Assembly: GCA_028386065.3 (NCBI GenBank)
Contig: JAKUCV010004518.1
Location: forward strand, 1-64,000
Length of the DNA stretch: 64,000 nucleotides
Source: Turnera subulata
Lineage: Eukaryota > Streptophyta > Magnoliopsida > Malpighiales > Passifloraceae
Reading direction: 5' to 3'
Shown: positions 1-11,559 of the stretch, piece by piece
Numbering within the stretch: the stretch's first letter is position 1
Layout of the letters: the number at the start of each line of letters is the position of its first letter
Notes under the pieces: model-generated
What the model saw: only the letters and a program-made list of their open reading frames with translations
Told to the model about the DNA's origin: nothing
Databases searched by the model: none
Position numbers and translations under genes: made by a program

Positions 1-58
1 GTGTGTTCTTTCTTTTATTATTCCGCCTTTAATTTCCGCATTTATTTAGTATTCAATA

Positions 59-166
59 TTGGCCGGCTAAGCCGCCTTATCTCTTTGTTGGCCGGCTAAG
101 CCGCCTTATTTCTTTGTTGGCTGGCAAAGCCGCCTTGCTTCATTTGTTGGCCGGCTAAGCCGCCTT
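59..166. repeat. Short tandem repeat, 29-30 bp period, about 3.7 copies
   Basis: Four successive units start near 59, 88, 117 and 147. Each contains the core ggccggctaagccgcc (the third unit is slightly degraded) followed by a T-rich spacer. The core is nearly self-complementary, so each unit could fold into a small hairpin. No coding potential is seen. The repeat lies just beyond the end of a LINE fragment, but I cannot tell whether it belongs to that element. Confidence 0.85.
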
Positions 167-331
167 TTGTCGGGTGAAGTTGTGAATTAAAACACTGTGT
201 AAGTAAGTCCTGTCTAGGAGGCTGGGTTTTAAGTGAACCATAGTTCCTCCAGTCTTTCCTGGAGATTTATCTTGGAATGATAATTCTGTCTAAGGAGATA
301 GGCTAGGCCATCTTTCCTGGGAATTATCGAA

Positions 332-1690
332 TCAGTTCAATTCACTAGTTTGTTGTAGTGGGGAAATTACCCGAGTTTTCCCAACAGTAACCACTCGGCA
401 GTGCAGGAAAAGATGGCACACATCCTCCATAGCCCGACGACAAAATGGACAAAGAGAAGCAGCCAAGGTAAGCATATCACGCTCAAAAAGCGATGCACAC
501 ACAGCCAAACCATCCTGCAAGACTAGCCAAAGAAAAGCCTCAACCTTCGGGGGAGCAATGGACAACCACACAAGAGGCCGGTTGGAGAGGAAGGGCATCC
601 CTTCACATAGGAACAAATAACCGGACTGTGCAGTGTACATCCCAGACGGGTCCCGTAGCCAAACCCAACCATCCTTCCTCGCTGAGAAAAAAGACACATC
701 ATCGAGAGCCGCTTGGATGGCCAGGCAATCAGCTCTCTCCCATGCATATAAATCACGACGCCAGTATTCCCGATTATCACCACATAATAACCCAGAAGAA
801 TGGGCAAAGGCCAGAGAAGCATGTGGAGATGTGGAAAGTGAGAAGAGTCGGCCAAGCTGGTCTTTGAGACAACCAAAAGGCGACCAGGGATCAGACCAGA
901 AATTCACCGTGTTGCCATCACCCACCCGTATAGATAATCCGTCACCCAATATGGTGGCCGACGCACCGGTAACCAAACAGCTACGCAAGATGTTGGACCA
1001 AACAGGGGAAAGCCGAGAGAGAATGAAAGATGGGGATAGGGTCTGGGTCGGTGACACACATTTTGCCTGGATCAATCTACGCCACAACACATCCTCATCA
1101 ACATGAAACCGCCAGAACCACTTAAATAACAAGCTTGTATTCTTAGCCACCAAGTCCGGGACCCCTAGCCCCCCTTTTGATTTAGGGAGAATGATATGAC
1201 GCCAAGCAACAAGGCACATCTTCCGCCTACCTGAAGTACCACCCCAAAGAAAGGAACGTTGTATTTGTACAAGACTTCGAACCACCTTGTCAGGAAGCTT
1301 AAACATGGAAATGTAATAAAGTGGGAGAGAGGACAAGACAGCTTTGAGCATCACAAGACGTCCTGCAAAGGAAAGAAATTTTCCTTTCCATGCTTGAAGT
1401 CGGGTTCGAAACTTTTGTAGCACCGGTTCCCAAAACTTGGTAAGGCGCATATTGGCTCCCAAAGGAAGCCCCAAGTAAAGAAAAGGCAGCTGATCCAGCT
1501 GACAAAACAAAGCATCAGCAAAGGAAGAAACCTCCTGCTGCTTGACGTGAATACCTGCCAAGGCACTCTTGTGATAATTAATACTCAAGCCGGACATTAA
1601 CTCAAAGCAACGCAGAACGCGTTTTAAGTTAAACAAGGAGTCTAGCCTAGCTGTTGTGAAGAAAATTGGAAAAACTCTCTCATTGGCAAC
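332..1690 (-). mobile_element. LINE (L1-type non-LTR retrotransposon) fragment: reverse transcriptase C-terminal half and zf-RVT region
   Basis: An open frame of about 450 residues on the minus strand shows the downstream part of a plant LINE ORF2. It starts just after the expected FADD catalytic box, at the conserved region around 'MSGLSINYHKS'. It continues through 'LPFLYLGLPLG' and 'SFAGRLVMLKAVLSSLPLYYISMF', and reaches the zf-RVT zinc-binding segment with 'CPFCRRAMEDVCHLFLHC' near 400. The endonuclease and the first RT motifs are missing, so the copy is truncated at its 5' side and dead. The frame itself is uninterrupted, which suggests only moderate age. No RNase H domain follows. It abuts an oppositely oriented LINE fragment at about 1690. 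Confidence 0.85.
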
Positions 1691-2440
1691 AAATGCATGG
1701 TTCAATCTACTGCCTTGTGCCCCCGTTTCAGCCCCAGTAAAGCGTCCTCAGTATGGCATGATATTGTTGCTTTTGGAGCCGGGGATAATCATTTTAACGT
1801 GTCTCTGCAGTCAGGTGCGCATATCCAAGTTGGTAATGGTGTGACAACCTGCTTCTGGTTGATAATTGGGTCTGGTCTTGGTTCTTTTAAGGATCTCTTC
1901 CCACACCCTTTTTCTATCTTCCTTATTAAGGAGTACTCAGTGTTTGATTGTTTGGAGGCTAACTATTTTCAACCAAGATAGATGTCCTTGTGGAGTAGAT
2001 TTTTATGGGAGCGGGAGGTTATGGAGGTCATTTCTATGAAACTCGCCACTCTTGTGGTGGTGAATTTACAGTCACATGGTGTTAGACAAATGGTGTTGGT
2101 CTAAAGATCGTATGGGGGAATATTTTGTGAGCAAGGGCAGAGAGTTTTGCTACCCTCAGCTAGGGATTATTCAACGCAAACCCTTCATTTGGTTGACATT
2201 GGCTCCTTTTATAGTGGAATTTTGGCTTTGGCTTGTCATTAATAATAGAATTCCCACAAGGATGCTTTGAGGTATAGAGGTATACTTTCTTTCGCTGATT
2301 CTATCTTCCCTATATGCCTAGACCACTTTCAGCTTAGTTGCCCTTTATCTTAGGCGAATGTGGTGTAAAATATGTGATTAGTAGGCCATTAAATGGGTGC
2401 CACCAGCCTCTATTGTAAACTTGTAATTTGTTTTCCTTTT
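1690..2440 (+). mobile_element. Degraded LINE fragment (zf-RVT region), plus strand
   Basis: Broken reading frames on the plus strand resemble the region downstream of reverse transcriptase in plant LINEs. They include 'SSVWHDIVAFGAGDN', 'IQVGNGVTTCFW' and 'LKDLFPHPF'-like stretches near 1700-1900. A segment near 2076-2270 contains 'KPFIWLTLAPFIVEFWLWLVINNRIPTR', typical of the start of the zf-RVT domain. Stop codons and frameshifts interrupt it around 1980 and 2270. A 3'-end-like stretch with 'gggtgccaccagcctctatt' occurs near 2395. It is a remnant with no function. Confidence 0.7.
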
Positions 2441-3176
2441 TTTTTAACAATAAGCTGAAAATAAACACACCGCTTACAACACTAAACACAAAAAATAAAC
2501 AACAGAAACATAACGATATAAGCTCCGGATTATAATAAGCAATTTAGGTAATGTCAGACACATCAAGTCCTAAAACATATTTGTTCCATATATACATAAA
2601 TTAAGAAAAGCAAATGGCATGCCTCTTCTATGCTAGCATGGACATGTTGAGATGGAAGTCGGAGCTCGATAAATAACCATCTCATCTCCAGAGTGCATTA
2701 ATGCGGTGAGTAGGTTTACCTCTACAGGTAGAATGAATCCTTGTAGTGCTAAGCACTTTAAATATCTCACCAGAGATCCTAAGATTTCAAAATAGACTCC
2801 ATTTTCATCCTCTATGCCATGCAACACTGCAAGGTGAGAAGGATACACCAAATTCCATCACTGTTTAATGACGTGTTCCAACACAAAATCACCATGTATG
2901 TCGAAGTTGGTGTTGTCGTCGCCACTGCCGCCCACAATTGTTTTGTCTTTCAAGTCATCTTCTTCGTCGCTGCTGCTACCATTGTCAGTCGACATCCCTC
3001 CAGTTTTTGGGACACAATTACACAAACAGCTAAACTTCAAGGATAAAGAGGAATAAACCCTTGCTAGGCTAGGAAACAAGGTACAAATGAGGAATTTTTC
3101 AATAAACTAGTAACTTAGATAAAACAAAAATTGGAAGAAGAGAAAAATGGAGGAATAAGAATGGAACAAAGATTAA
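2441..3176. other. No recognised gene
   Basis: Only short frames are present. Two neighbouring minus-strand frames (3079-2858 and 2851-2633) could together be a decayed acidic-Ser protein start ('MSTDNGSSSDEEDDLKD') followed by an unrelated-looking stretch. I do not recognise a family, and a stop codon separates them. Confidence 0.5.
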
Positions 3177-3190
3177 AGAGAGGTTGATGA

Positions 3191-3328
3191 AGTCCTGGTG
3201 AAAATGGGTGTATGGAAATTGTGCTATTAGTAGTGGTCCCACCTCACAAGGGTGACGCATCGAGCCACGGGGAGAGATTAGTCCGGTAGTCGACTGGGAT
3301 ACTCTTCTAGCATCAAAAAAAAAAAGAG
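3191..3328 (+). mobile_element. Truncated SINE-like retroposon with poly(A) tail
   Basis: A 138-bp non-coding insert ends in an A-run with GA extension (about 3315-3328). It is bounded by an exact 14-bp direct repeat agagaggttgatga at 3177-3190 and 3329-3342, which fits a target-site duplication from LINE-mediated retroposition. The 3' part ('gtcgactgggatactcttctagc' region) looks like plant SINE 3' ends. No clear A or B box remains, so the copy is probably 5'-truncated. Confidence 0.65.
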
Positions 3329-3342
3329 AGAGAGGTTGATGA

Positions 3343-3601
3343 TTGGTTGGATCTAAAAGATTATCTAAAACAAGATTAAAACAGCTCTATAGACTTGGTT
3401 TCAGCGTGTCCCACAAAGTGGAGATTCCAATTTTGAAACGCTGGAGAGAGAATAGAGAGAGCGCCATACAATCCACACTTGAAGACATAATATGGTGACT
3501 TTATCATTTTATTAGGGACTTATTGAACGACTTATTTGTTCAATGGGCATTTTTGTCACCCTTTAATTGCAATCGATCACTCTGGCTAATCATTGCCTTT
3601 G
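3343..3601. other. Short unannotated spacer
   Basis: No gene or RNA signature was seen between the SINE-like insert and the first solo LTR. Confidence 0.6.
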
Positions 3602-3606
3602 CTACT

Positions 3607-4927
3607 TGATGAGCATAAAATTACACACTTTTACAGCATGCATTGTAGTCTTTTGGCCTCGTATTTAGCATTAATTCATGCATTTAGAAAGGTAATCACT
3701 TACTTTTACACCAAATACTACTTTCCTTACTCTTTGTTACTTTCAGGTGCATTTAGGTCCTTTTACGAGTGGATTTTGACGATTTAAGCCCGAAAACAGC
3801 GAGGCGCTGCTGAATGCCCAATTCCAGTTCAAACTGCACCAGCGACAGCGTCCAGAGACTTCCTGACAACGGGTGCTGCGTCAAAGTCCTTGTTCTATAA
3901 TTGTTTGGAGCTTGCGCCTAAATTAAAGAAGTTTTTATAGGAGATCACGTGGACACTCCCAGCAAGGAAAGAAGATCTGGAAGCTTAATTAAAGAGGGAT
4001 TCTTGAAGCTAAAGTCTAGGAATTTAATTCCAAAACCTACTCTTTTTAGAATTTAACCCTAGATATAAAAGCAAGAGGCTTTCTCACGAAATCAAGAAGC
4101 GAGGGAGGAGGAAAATCACGAAATTTGGCTGGAAAGAAAGTGGTTCTTCAGTCTTCTTTTTATTTTTATTTGTAGTCATATCGACTACTCTCTTTTATTT
4201 TATTTTTTTCTTCTTCTTCTCCTTCATGAACTAATTTCTCCTATCTAGGTTTATGGGATGTAGCTACACTCTTTGATGTTTAATTGATATTTCAGACTTG
4301 GTTTTATATATATTTGTTATTGCTTGATTTGTTTGTGGAGAGCTAAACAGTGCATGCGGCTTGATCACCCTTGTGTACAATCTAGATGACTTAGTGAAGC
4401 ACTGAACAGGAGAAGCTAGGAAATCAGACCATTCCATATTCACCCTCTACCTTACTAATTGTCGAGAGAGATTTTTAGGGTAGTTGAGGATACAGCACCT
4501 AGCACAGCGCCCACTGCACCCTAGGATAGGCATCACTGGCGAACAGCAGGGTGTTCGGGACTAGGGTAGTTCTACAATAACAGTGAACAGCTGGTTGTAG
4601 ATGACATAGGCTAGGGAGCCCAACAAGTTGGACGAATTATTTACCAAGTTATTGATTTATCAGTTGAGCAACATAGGCTGTAGTGAACTCCGGACAACCT
4701 AGGTTCCCTATTACTGCGTTTTCCCTCCAATTGATATTCTTGCTTTTACTTTCTGTTTATTTACTTTATTATCTCAATTTATTATCACCACAATCTCGAT
4801 TTTATTTATTTTTTATTTGGTCTATTTAATTAAAATCCTAAGGACAGTGTTGTTTACAGCAGTCCCTGTGATTTGACCTTGTTTACTACAGCGCGCTGTA
4901 CACTTGCTGCTCGTTTTTGCACGAACA
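3607..4927 (+). mobile_element. Solo LTR (about 1.32 kb), Ty3/gypsy-like
   Basis: The segment starts with tgatgagcat, ends with gcacgaaca (TG...CA), and is flanked by the 5-bp direct repeat ctact at 3602-3606 and 4928-4932. It aligns along its length with a second copy at 12544-13832. A promoter-like tataaaa lies at 4064-4070. The end region 'ggacagtgttgtttac...cctgtgatttgacctt' resembles plant gypsy (Athila/Tat-type) LTR ends from memory. Because both flanks carry the same 5-bp repeat and no internal domain follows, it is a solo LTR left by LTR-LTR recombination. Confidence 0.8.
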
Positions 4928-4932
4928 CTACT

Positions 4933-5950
4933 ATGTGGTCTTTTATTGATTGATAAGAGAAATACTAGTCTAGAAGTATCACAAGCAAAGAAATAGAATC
5001 CCTAGGAATTGAAATAAATGAGAAACAACAAGTAAAAAAGAAAAGTTAAATTAGTCAAACTATCAACAAAATTAAGAAAACAAAAATCCATAGATAGGCA
5101 AGTGGAAAGAAGTCAAACAAAGTATAAACATGCACATAAAAGGAAGAGGTGAGGGTTTAACCTCATTCACCATTTATCAAGTGCCTCCCTCCCAAGGAAT
5201 ATAATAGGATAGAGCTCCCCCAAAAAAGCCATTGCACTTTTTTTTTTGTAATGGCACTTTTTTCGAGCTTTGGGTTTCATTTGTTTATTGTTTTTTTTTT
5301 TGCAATATTTATTTGTTATTTTGCTTCTTATTTATTGCTTCAAATTGTTAGACTTACAATAAACGCAGCTCTAGAGTCTCAATACTCCAGTTGCAGGATT
5401 AGTCACTCCTGAATATTCAATTTAATATTTCTTGACCACTAGAAGGTGAGTCTTTGTATTATATTTTGACTTTGGTTTTAATACAAATATTGAAATCACT
5501 TAGCATGCTCCATCATGTATAGTTCATGTTAAAAGAACAAATATTGCTTACTTGTAAACCTCATATTTAGGCTTGAATTGCTTACTTGTAAACCCCATAC
5601 CTTTCGACTCCTCTTCCCTAGTCGATACTTCCTTAGGCTTGAATTGCTTATTTGTAAACCTTCTATTGGACAATGATCAGAAATATATGTTCTTCTAGAT
5701 GACAAATCAAAGAGTTTGGAAACAAAGTTCTTTACTTACTATTGCTAGGGGGCCACAATAGTTGGATTTGTTAGTTTTGTTTTTTCATCAATAAAAAAAA
5801 ATTAAATTTTTTATTAATACAAATGTTGTTATTAGTGGTCCAGATTGTGAGGAACAGGTTATGACAAGGTGGCAACGGACTTGAGATCGAAAGAAAGTAA
5901 AGTCAGAGCTAATATCTATGATTCACAGAAAAAGTTTGGTAATTTTACTA
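4933..5950. other. Spacer without a gene; small degenerate repeat near 5530-5660
   Basis: AT-rich and non-coding. The phrase 'attgctta(c/t)ttgtaaacc' occurs three times between about 5540 and 5660, twice preceded by 'aggcttga', which indicates a decayed tandem repeat. Nothing else is supported. Confidence 0.6.
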
Positions 5951-5955
5951 CTAGG

Positions 5956-6730
5956 TGTTGGGGAAAACCACACCAATTCAACACACTACAATTAACCGGA
6001 ATCAAATGCACAGCAGGATAACCCGGTCAATTAATTTTCCCTCTTTGTGCTACCAAAATGAGATATCAACAACCAAGCCAATAAATGCTAGCAATCAAAA
6101 CCAACACAACCACAACACCGAATATACGTGGAAAACCCCCAAGACCGGGTAAAAACCACGGGACCGAAGTCCGTCAATCTTCACTATATCAAATTAATAA
6201 TGGATTCACAATCAAACTTCCTCCCTAGATAAAACTAGAGGCTAACACATCAAAGGAAACATCAAGATCAACATATCTTGGCTCCAACAACAAACACATC
6301 ACTATACTAGTGGATTACAAGCAATAATTAGAGTGGTGGAGTGGGTAAGTCTCACCAAATGGGTATAACATGAATACCCAGAAACATGAAGCTTCTCAAT
6401 GATCAGCTCCTTTCACTTTATAGAGCTTGAAGAGGAGAACAACATACTGAAATTTCATCAAAATCGGACTCCGTTTGCTATCCGATCAAAGCTTGCAAAG
6501 ATGAGGAACACACCCCATTTTTCTTTCCCCTACTCTCAGCGAAAGACCACTCTCCCACTATTATTTTTTTCTGCTGTCACACAACTAATGCCACACATTA
6601 GCATTTTCATTTTTTATTTCACCAAAGTCACGTGCTGTGACTTATCAAATGCACTATTTTATTATTTTCTTTAACCCACATTTAATGGCTGCTATAGGTT
6701 GGTCCATGTGGGCTTGGACCCACCACAACA
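5956..6730 (-). repeat. 3' LTR of the copia element
   Basis: 775 bp, beginning tgttggggaaaacc and ending cccaccacaaca on the plus strand. It matches 10795-11554 throughout with scattered substitutions and small indels, including extra bases near 6580-6600. Confidence 0.93.
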
Positions 6731-6742
6731 ATCTCCCCCTCT
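6731..6742 (-). promoter_or_regulatory. Polypurine tract of the copia element
   Basis: On the minus strand the sequence reads agagggggagat immediately before the 3' LTR. This is the expected position and composition for the plus-strand priming site of reverse transcription. Confidence 0.8.
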
Positions 6743-6746
6743 AAAC

Positions 6747-9700
6747 TCACATGGAGGGCTCTACCAAGCCCGCTTGCTTCCGGCAAAAAATAAGTTTCTC
6801 CTTCGGTAGTGGCTTAGTCATCATATTAGAAGCATTATCCTCCGTATGGATTTTCTCAACACACAATTGCTTCATCTTAATAGCTTCCTGTATCCATTGA
6901 TACCGCACCTCAATGTGCTTTGACCTTGAATGAAAGGTAGGATTCTTACTGAGATGGATGGCGCTTTGACTGTCGCAGTGCACAACAAACTTGTCTTGAC
7001 AAAGACCAAGTTCCTCAAGAAGTTTCTTCATCCACATAACTTTTTTTCCACCCTCTTTCAGGGCAATATACTCGGCCTCCACAGTGGACAATGCTACACA
7101 CTTCTGCAACTTTGATTGTCATGACACGGCTCCCCCTACAAAGTTCATCATAAACCTAGAAGTAGACTTCCTAGAATCAACATCTCCTGCCATATATGCA
7201 TCCGTGTACCCCTCAAGTATCGGACTCCCATGGCCAAAGGATAAACACAGACTAGAAGTACCTCTGAGATACAGCAATATCCATTTCACGGCCGACCAAT
7301 GCTCTTTATCGGGATTAGACATGAACCGGCTAACAACTCCAACGGCATAGGCAATATCCGGCCTAGTGCACATCATGGCATACATCAAACTACCCACGGC
7401 TGAAGCATAAGGCACTTTCTTCATCTCTTCCTTCTCTTGGTCACTTGTAGGACTTTGCTTGGAACTAAGCCTAAAGTGAGCCGCAAGTGGAGAACACACT
7501 GGTTTTGCCTTACTCATGTTGAACCTATCAAGAATCTTCTCGATGTATCATTCTTGAGACAACCACAATTTCTTCTTGTTTCAGTCTCTAGAGATTTTCA
7601 TGCCAAGTATTTGCTTTGCCGGTCCCTAATCCTTCATTGCAAAGGAACTACTCAAAGCTTTCTTCAAACTTCGGATTTTCTTTGCATCATGGCCAACAAT
7701 CAACATATCATCCACATATAGTAAGAGGATAGTAAAATTATCATAGGAGTACCTCTTGACATAGACACAAGGATCAAAGGTAGTCCTGCTAAACTCATGA
7801 TCTATCATGAAAGAGTCAAACTTCTTGTACCATTGCCTCGGAGCTTGCTTAAGACCATATAAGCTCTTCCTTAGCTTGCATACAAGGTTCTCTTTTCCCT
7901 TGACTTCAAACCCTTCCGGTTGCTTCATGTAGACTTCCTCTTCTAGCTCACTGTGGAGAAAAGAAGTCTTCATATCAAGTTGTTCAATCTCCAAGCCCAA
8001 ATGGGCTGCCAAACCCAAAATAACCCAGATAGAAGACATCTTCACAACGGGAGAAAAGATTTCATCAAAATCAATCCCCTTCATTTGACCAAATTCTTTC
8101 ACAACCAATCTCGCCTTGTACCTTGGCTGTGAAGTACTTTCTTTCGTCTTTAGCCTAAAGACCCATTTGTTGTTAAGTGTTCTCCTCCCTTTTGGCAACT
8201 CAACCAACTCATAAGTATTGTTCTCATGCAAGGAATTCTTCTCATCTTGCATAGCTTCCAACCATTTACTTCTATCGTCAAGTAAAATGGCTTCTTCATA
8301 GCTTTCTGGCTCTCCTTTATCTATAACTGTCACCCACTCATTGGATGGATACCATATAGACGGTTGAGGCTCTCTTGATGATCTTCTCAACTGTGGTTGT
8401 GGTGGTGACTCCACATCAACATGCTCTGGTGCATCAATATCAACCATAGGAACATCATTGGGCTCATGACCAATTACACCACCATTATCATTTTGCACAT
8501 CTCCCACGTGATCAGCACGGACAAATGGAACTATGCTCGGGCCACCTAGTACCTCACTAGAAGAAGAGGAAGAAGTACTATGCTTTTCCATCTCATAAAA
8601 ATCTTCTAGTGTCTGGTGTTTAAAGAACACCACATCTCTGCTCCTTATGATCTTCTTGTTCTTCAAATCCCACAATCTACACCCGAACTCATTATGCCCA
8701 TATCCAAGGAAGGTACATTGTCTGATCTTGCTATCAAGCTTGGACCTCTCATCTCTAGGCACATGAACAAATGCCTTGCAACCAAACACCTTCAAGTGCT
8801 TGTAGGACTCATTCTTTCCACTCCACACTCTATCTGGAACATCACCATCAAGTTTCGTGGAGGGAGATAAATTAATTAAATCAACTGCAGTCCTCATTGC
8901 CTCACCCCAAAATGACTTAGGCAATTTTGCATGAGAAAGCATACTAACAACTCTGTTGCAAATGGTTATGTTCATTCTCTCTGCTACACCATTGTGTTGC
9001 GGTGTCTTGGGAGGTGTCTTCACAAGCTTGATGCCATAAGAGTTGCAATACTCTTTAAATGGCCCCCGGTATTCGCCACTATTGTCCGCTTTAACGGCTT
9101 TCAACTTCATCCCAGTTTCTCTCTCAACGCTGGCATGGAACTTCTTGAACACATCAAGCACCTGATCTTTACTCTTCAACACAAAAGCCCACACTTTTCT
9201 AGAGTGGTCATCAATAAAGATTACAAAATACAAAGCACCTCCACTAGATCTATCACTCATGAAACAAACATCAGTGTGAACTAAATCAAGAGCAATACTT
9301 TTTCTAGATGGAGGAAAAGTATGGAAAGACACTCTATGTTGCTTTCCAACTAAACAATGAGTGCAAGATTCAGACAAGGTACCTGACAAACTTGGCAAGA
9401 ACTCTTTCTTTGCAAGCAATTGTAGGCCTTTCTCACTCAAGTGCCCAAATCTCTTATGCCACAACTCCATAGAGACTTCATGCTCAACGGCATTTGCTTC
9501 ATCATAGCAAGGCTTTGCTTGAGTCCGGTAGAGAGTATTCTCCTTTTTCCTTTTTGCCAAGACAATTGCACATTTTCCTCTAGTAAGCTTCCAAACCCCA
9601 TTACCAAAGCTACTGTGATATCCCTCATCATCAAGAATGCCGGTGGAGATCAAATTCAATCGAAGATTCGGAACATGTCTCACATCCTTGAGTAGCAACT

Positions 9701-9838
9701 TGCACCCATGATTGGTTTCTAGACAAATATCACCGGCACCCAATTCGAGCATCGAACTTGTTACCCATCTTTAATGAGCCAAAGTCACCACTCTTGTAGG
9801 TACTAAAGAACTCTCTATAAGGTGTGACATGTCAGGAA
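6747..9838 (-). pseudogene. copia pol remnant: protease end, integrase, reverse transcriptase, RNase H
   Basis: The pol region of the copia element. After a stop and a frameshift downstream of the protease box, a long frame (9752-7626) carries the GAG-pre-integrase zinc finger (WHKRFGHLS ... CTHCLVGK), the integrase core with its three acidic residues (HTDV, KADNSGEY, NGVAER), and the RT with 'QLDMKTSFLH' and the catalytic YVDD. The frame then breaks. 7517-7119 continues with 'YASAVGSLMYAMMCTRPDIAYAV' and 'GYTDAYMAGDVDSRKSTS'. 7109-6747 finishes RNase H with 'ALSTVEAEYIAL' and 'HCDSQSAIHLSKNP'. Domain order (integrase before RT) defines copia, and the connecting motifs fit the Tork/Tnt1 lineage as I remember it. 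Several breaks make it non-functional. Confidence 0.92.
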
Positions 9839-10747
9839 GCACCACTGTCTAAAACCCATGTGTATTCTTGTTGTGCAACATTGCTCTCCTCCTCATATAG
9901 AAGGAAGGAATCATTTTCGGAATCAATTGCCACTGCACTTGAATCTTCTTTGGCAACCTTCTTGCTTTCTTCATTTTCTTGATCTCTCTTGAAGCTTCTA
10001 CACTCTCTTTGGATATTTTCCGACTTATCACAATAATAGCATCTAATCTCACTTCTGAATTTGGAATTTCCTCTAGGCTTCCATTCTTTCTTCTTGTCAC
10101 GAGAGTTGGAATGTTTTCTTCCTTGCGGCTTTCTGCTCTTGCTCCTTCCCCTGTTCTCTGTAACAAAGGCCTCTGACTCAGTGGACTTAACCCCCAGTTC
10201 TTTTTTTCTGACAGCTTCATCCATCACACTATCCTTCACTGCATCTAAAGTGAGCTTCACAGCACGAGCAGAATTACTAAGAGATACTGTCAAAGTCTCC
10301 CAACTGTCTGGCAAAGAACTCAACAAAATCAATGCTTTAACTTCATCATCTAGATTTATTCCCAAAGTAGTCAAGTGGTTCAAGGTCGCTTGGAAGTTGT
10401 TTAAGTGCCCTGACATATCTTGCCCATCTGTGTACTTCAGGTTTACAAGCCTTTTAATCATAAAGCCTTTATTCTGCGCACTCCGCTTCTCAAACAAATC
10501 TTCCAGCTTCTTCCACAATTCATAAGCATCTCTGATCTGACTAACATGATGAACCACACTGACATCAATCCATTTTAGATATTAGCAACTGTCTTTCTAT
10601 TCAAAGAATTCCATTCTTTGTCACTTGTACTTGCCGCTTTTTGGCCTTCGCGCTCAATTGGCCCAAACAAATCATTGCAATACAAATGATCCTCCATACA
10701 CAATAATTCGATGAATTAATTTTTATCAAGCTAGCTTTATCCTCCAT
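9832..10747 (-). pseudogene. copia gag remnant with degenerate zinc knuckle and protease start
   Basis: The gag region of the copia element. A start at 10747 (MEDKASLIKINSSNYCVW) is separated by a break near 10560-10600 from a 241-residue frame (10557-9832). That frame holds the coiled gag core (ELWKKLEDLFEKRS, FMIKRLVNLKY, ILLSSLPDSWE), a basic Arg/Lys/Ser-rich stretch, one CCHC-type zinc knuckle, and the aspartic protease active site 'VLDSGAS' at its end. The knuckle reads CYYCDKSENIQREC. Asn stands where the zinc-binding His is normally found, so the finger is probably inactive. A stop codon follows directly after DSGAS. Confidence 0.88.
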
Positions 10748-10779
10748 TTTGATATGCACAAGAAACAACAAACAACCTG

Positions 10780-10791
10780 GCTCTGCTACCA
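10780..10791 (-). promoter_or_regulatory. Primer-binding site (initiator tRNA-Met type)
   Basis: On the minus strand, three bases after the 5' LTR, the sequence reads tggtagcagagc. It differs at one position from the tggtatcagagc complement of plant initiator tRNA-Met used by most copia elements. Confidence 0.85.
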
Positions 10792-10794
10792 GTT

Positions 10795-11554
10795 TGTTGG
10801 GGAAAAACACACCAATTCAACACACTACAATTAACTGGAATCAAATGCGCAGCAGGATAACAGGGTCAATTAATTTCCCATCTTTGTGCTACCAAAATGA
10901 GATATCAACAACCAAGCTAATAAATGCTAGCAATCAAAACCAACACAACCACAACACTGAATATATGTGGAAAACCCCCAAGACCGGGTAAAAACCACGG
11001 GACCGAAGTTCGCAATCTCCACTATATCAAATTGATAATAGGTTCACAATCAAACTTCTTCCCTAGATAAAACTAGAGGCTAACACATCAAATGCAACAT
11101 CAAGATCAACATATCTTGGCTCCAACAACAAACTCATCACTATACTAGTGGATTACAAGCAACAATTAGAGTGGAGGAGTGGGTAAGTCTCACCAAATGG
11201 GTATAACATGAATACTTAGAAACATGAAGCTTCTCAACGATCAGCTCCGTTCACTTTGTAGAGCTTGAAGAGGAGAACAACATACTGAAATTTCATCAAA
11301 ATCGGACTTTGTTTGCTATCCGATCAAGGCTTGTAAAGATGAGGAACACACCCCACTTTTCTTTCTCCTACTCTCGGCCAAAGACCCTCTCCCTCTCTTA
11401 TTTTTTTTCTACAGCCACACACTGGCATTTTCATTTTTTGTTTCACCAAAGTCACGTGCTATAACTTATCAAATGCATTATTTTATTTTTTTCTTTAACC
11501 CACATTTAATGGCTGCTATAGGTTGGTCCATGTGGGTTTGGACCCACCCCAACA
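10795..11554 (-). repeat. 5' LTR of the copia element
   Basis: 760 bp, tgttggggaaaaacac to acccaccccaaca on the plus strand, followed directly by the ctagg target duplication. It carries the element promoter but is diverged from the 3' LTR. Confidence 0.93.
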
Positions 11555-11559
11555 CTAGG

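Larger units (their letters stand above)
5956..11554 (-). mobile_element. Ty1/copia LTR retrotransposon (Tork/Tnt1-like), complete but mutated
   Basis: A full-length 5.6-kb element in minus orientation. It has two LTRs (10795-11554 is the 5' LTR and 5956-6730 the 3' LTR), both TG...CA. The 5-bp target duplication ctagg is at 5951-5955 and 11555-11559. A primer-binding site matching the end of initiator tRNA-Met sits next to the 5' LTR, and a polypurine tract next to the 3' LTR. Gag, protease, integrase, reverse transcriptase and RNase H follow in the copia order. Frameshifts and stops break the polyprotein between gag and protease, at the start of integrase and between RT and RNase H, and the LTRs differ at many positions. 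It is not autonomous now. Confidence 0.95.
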
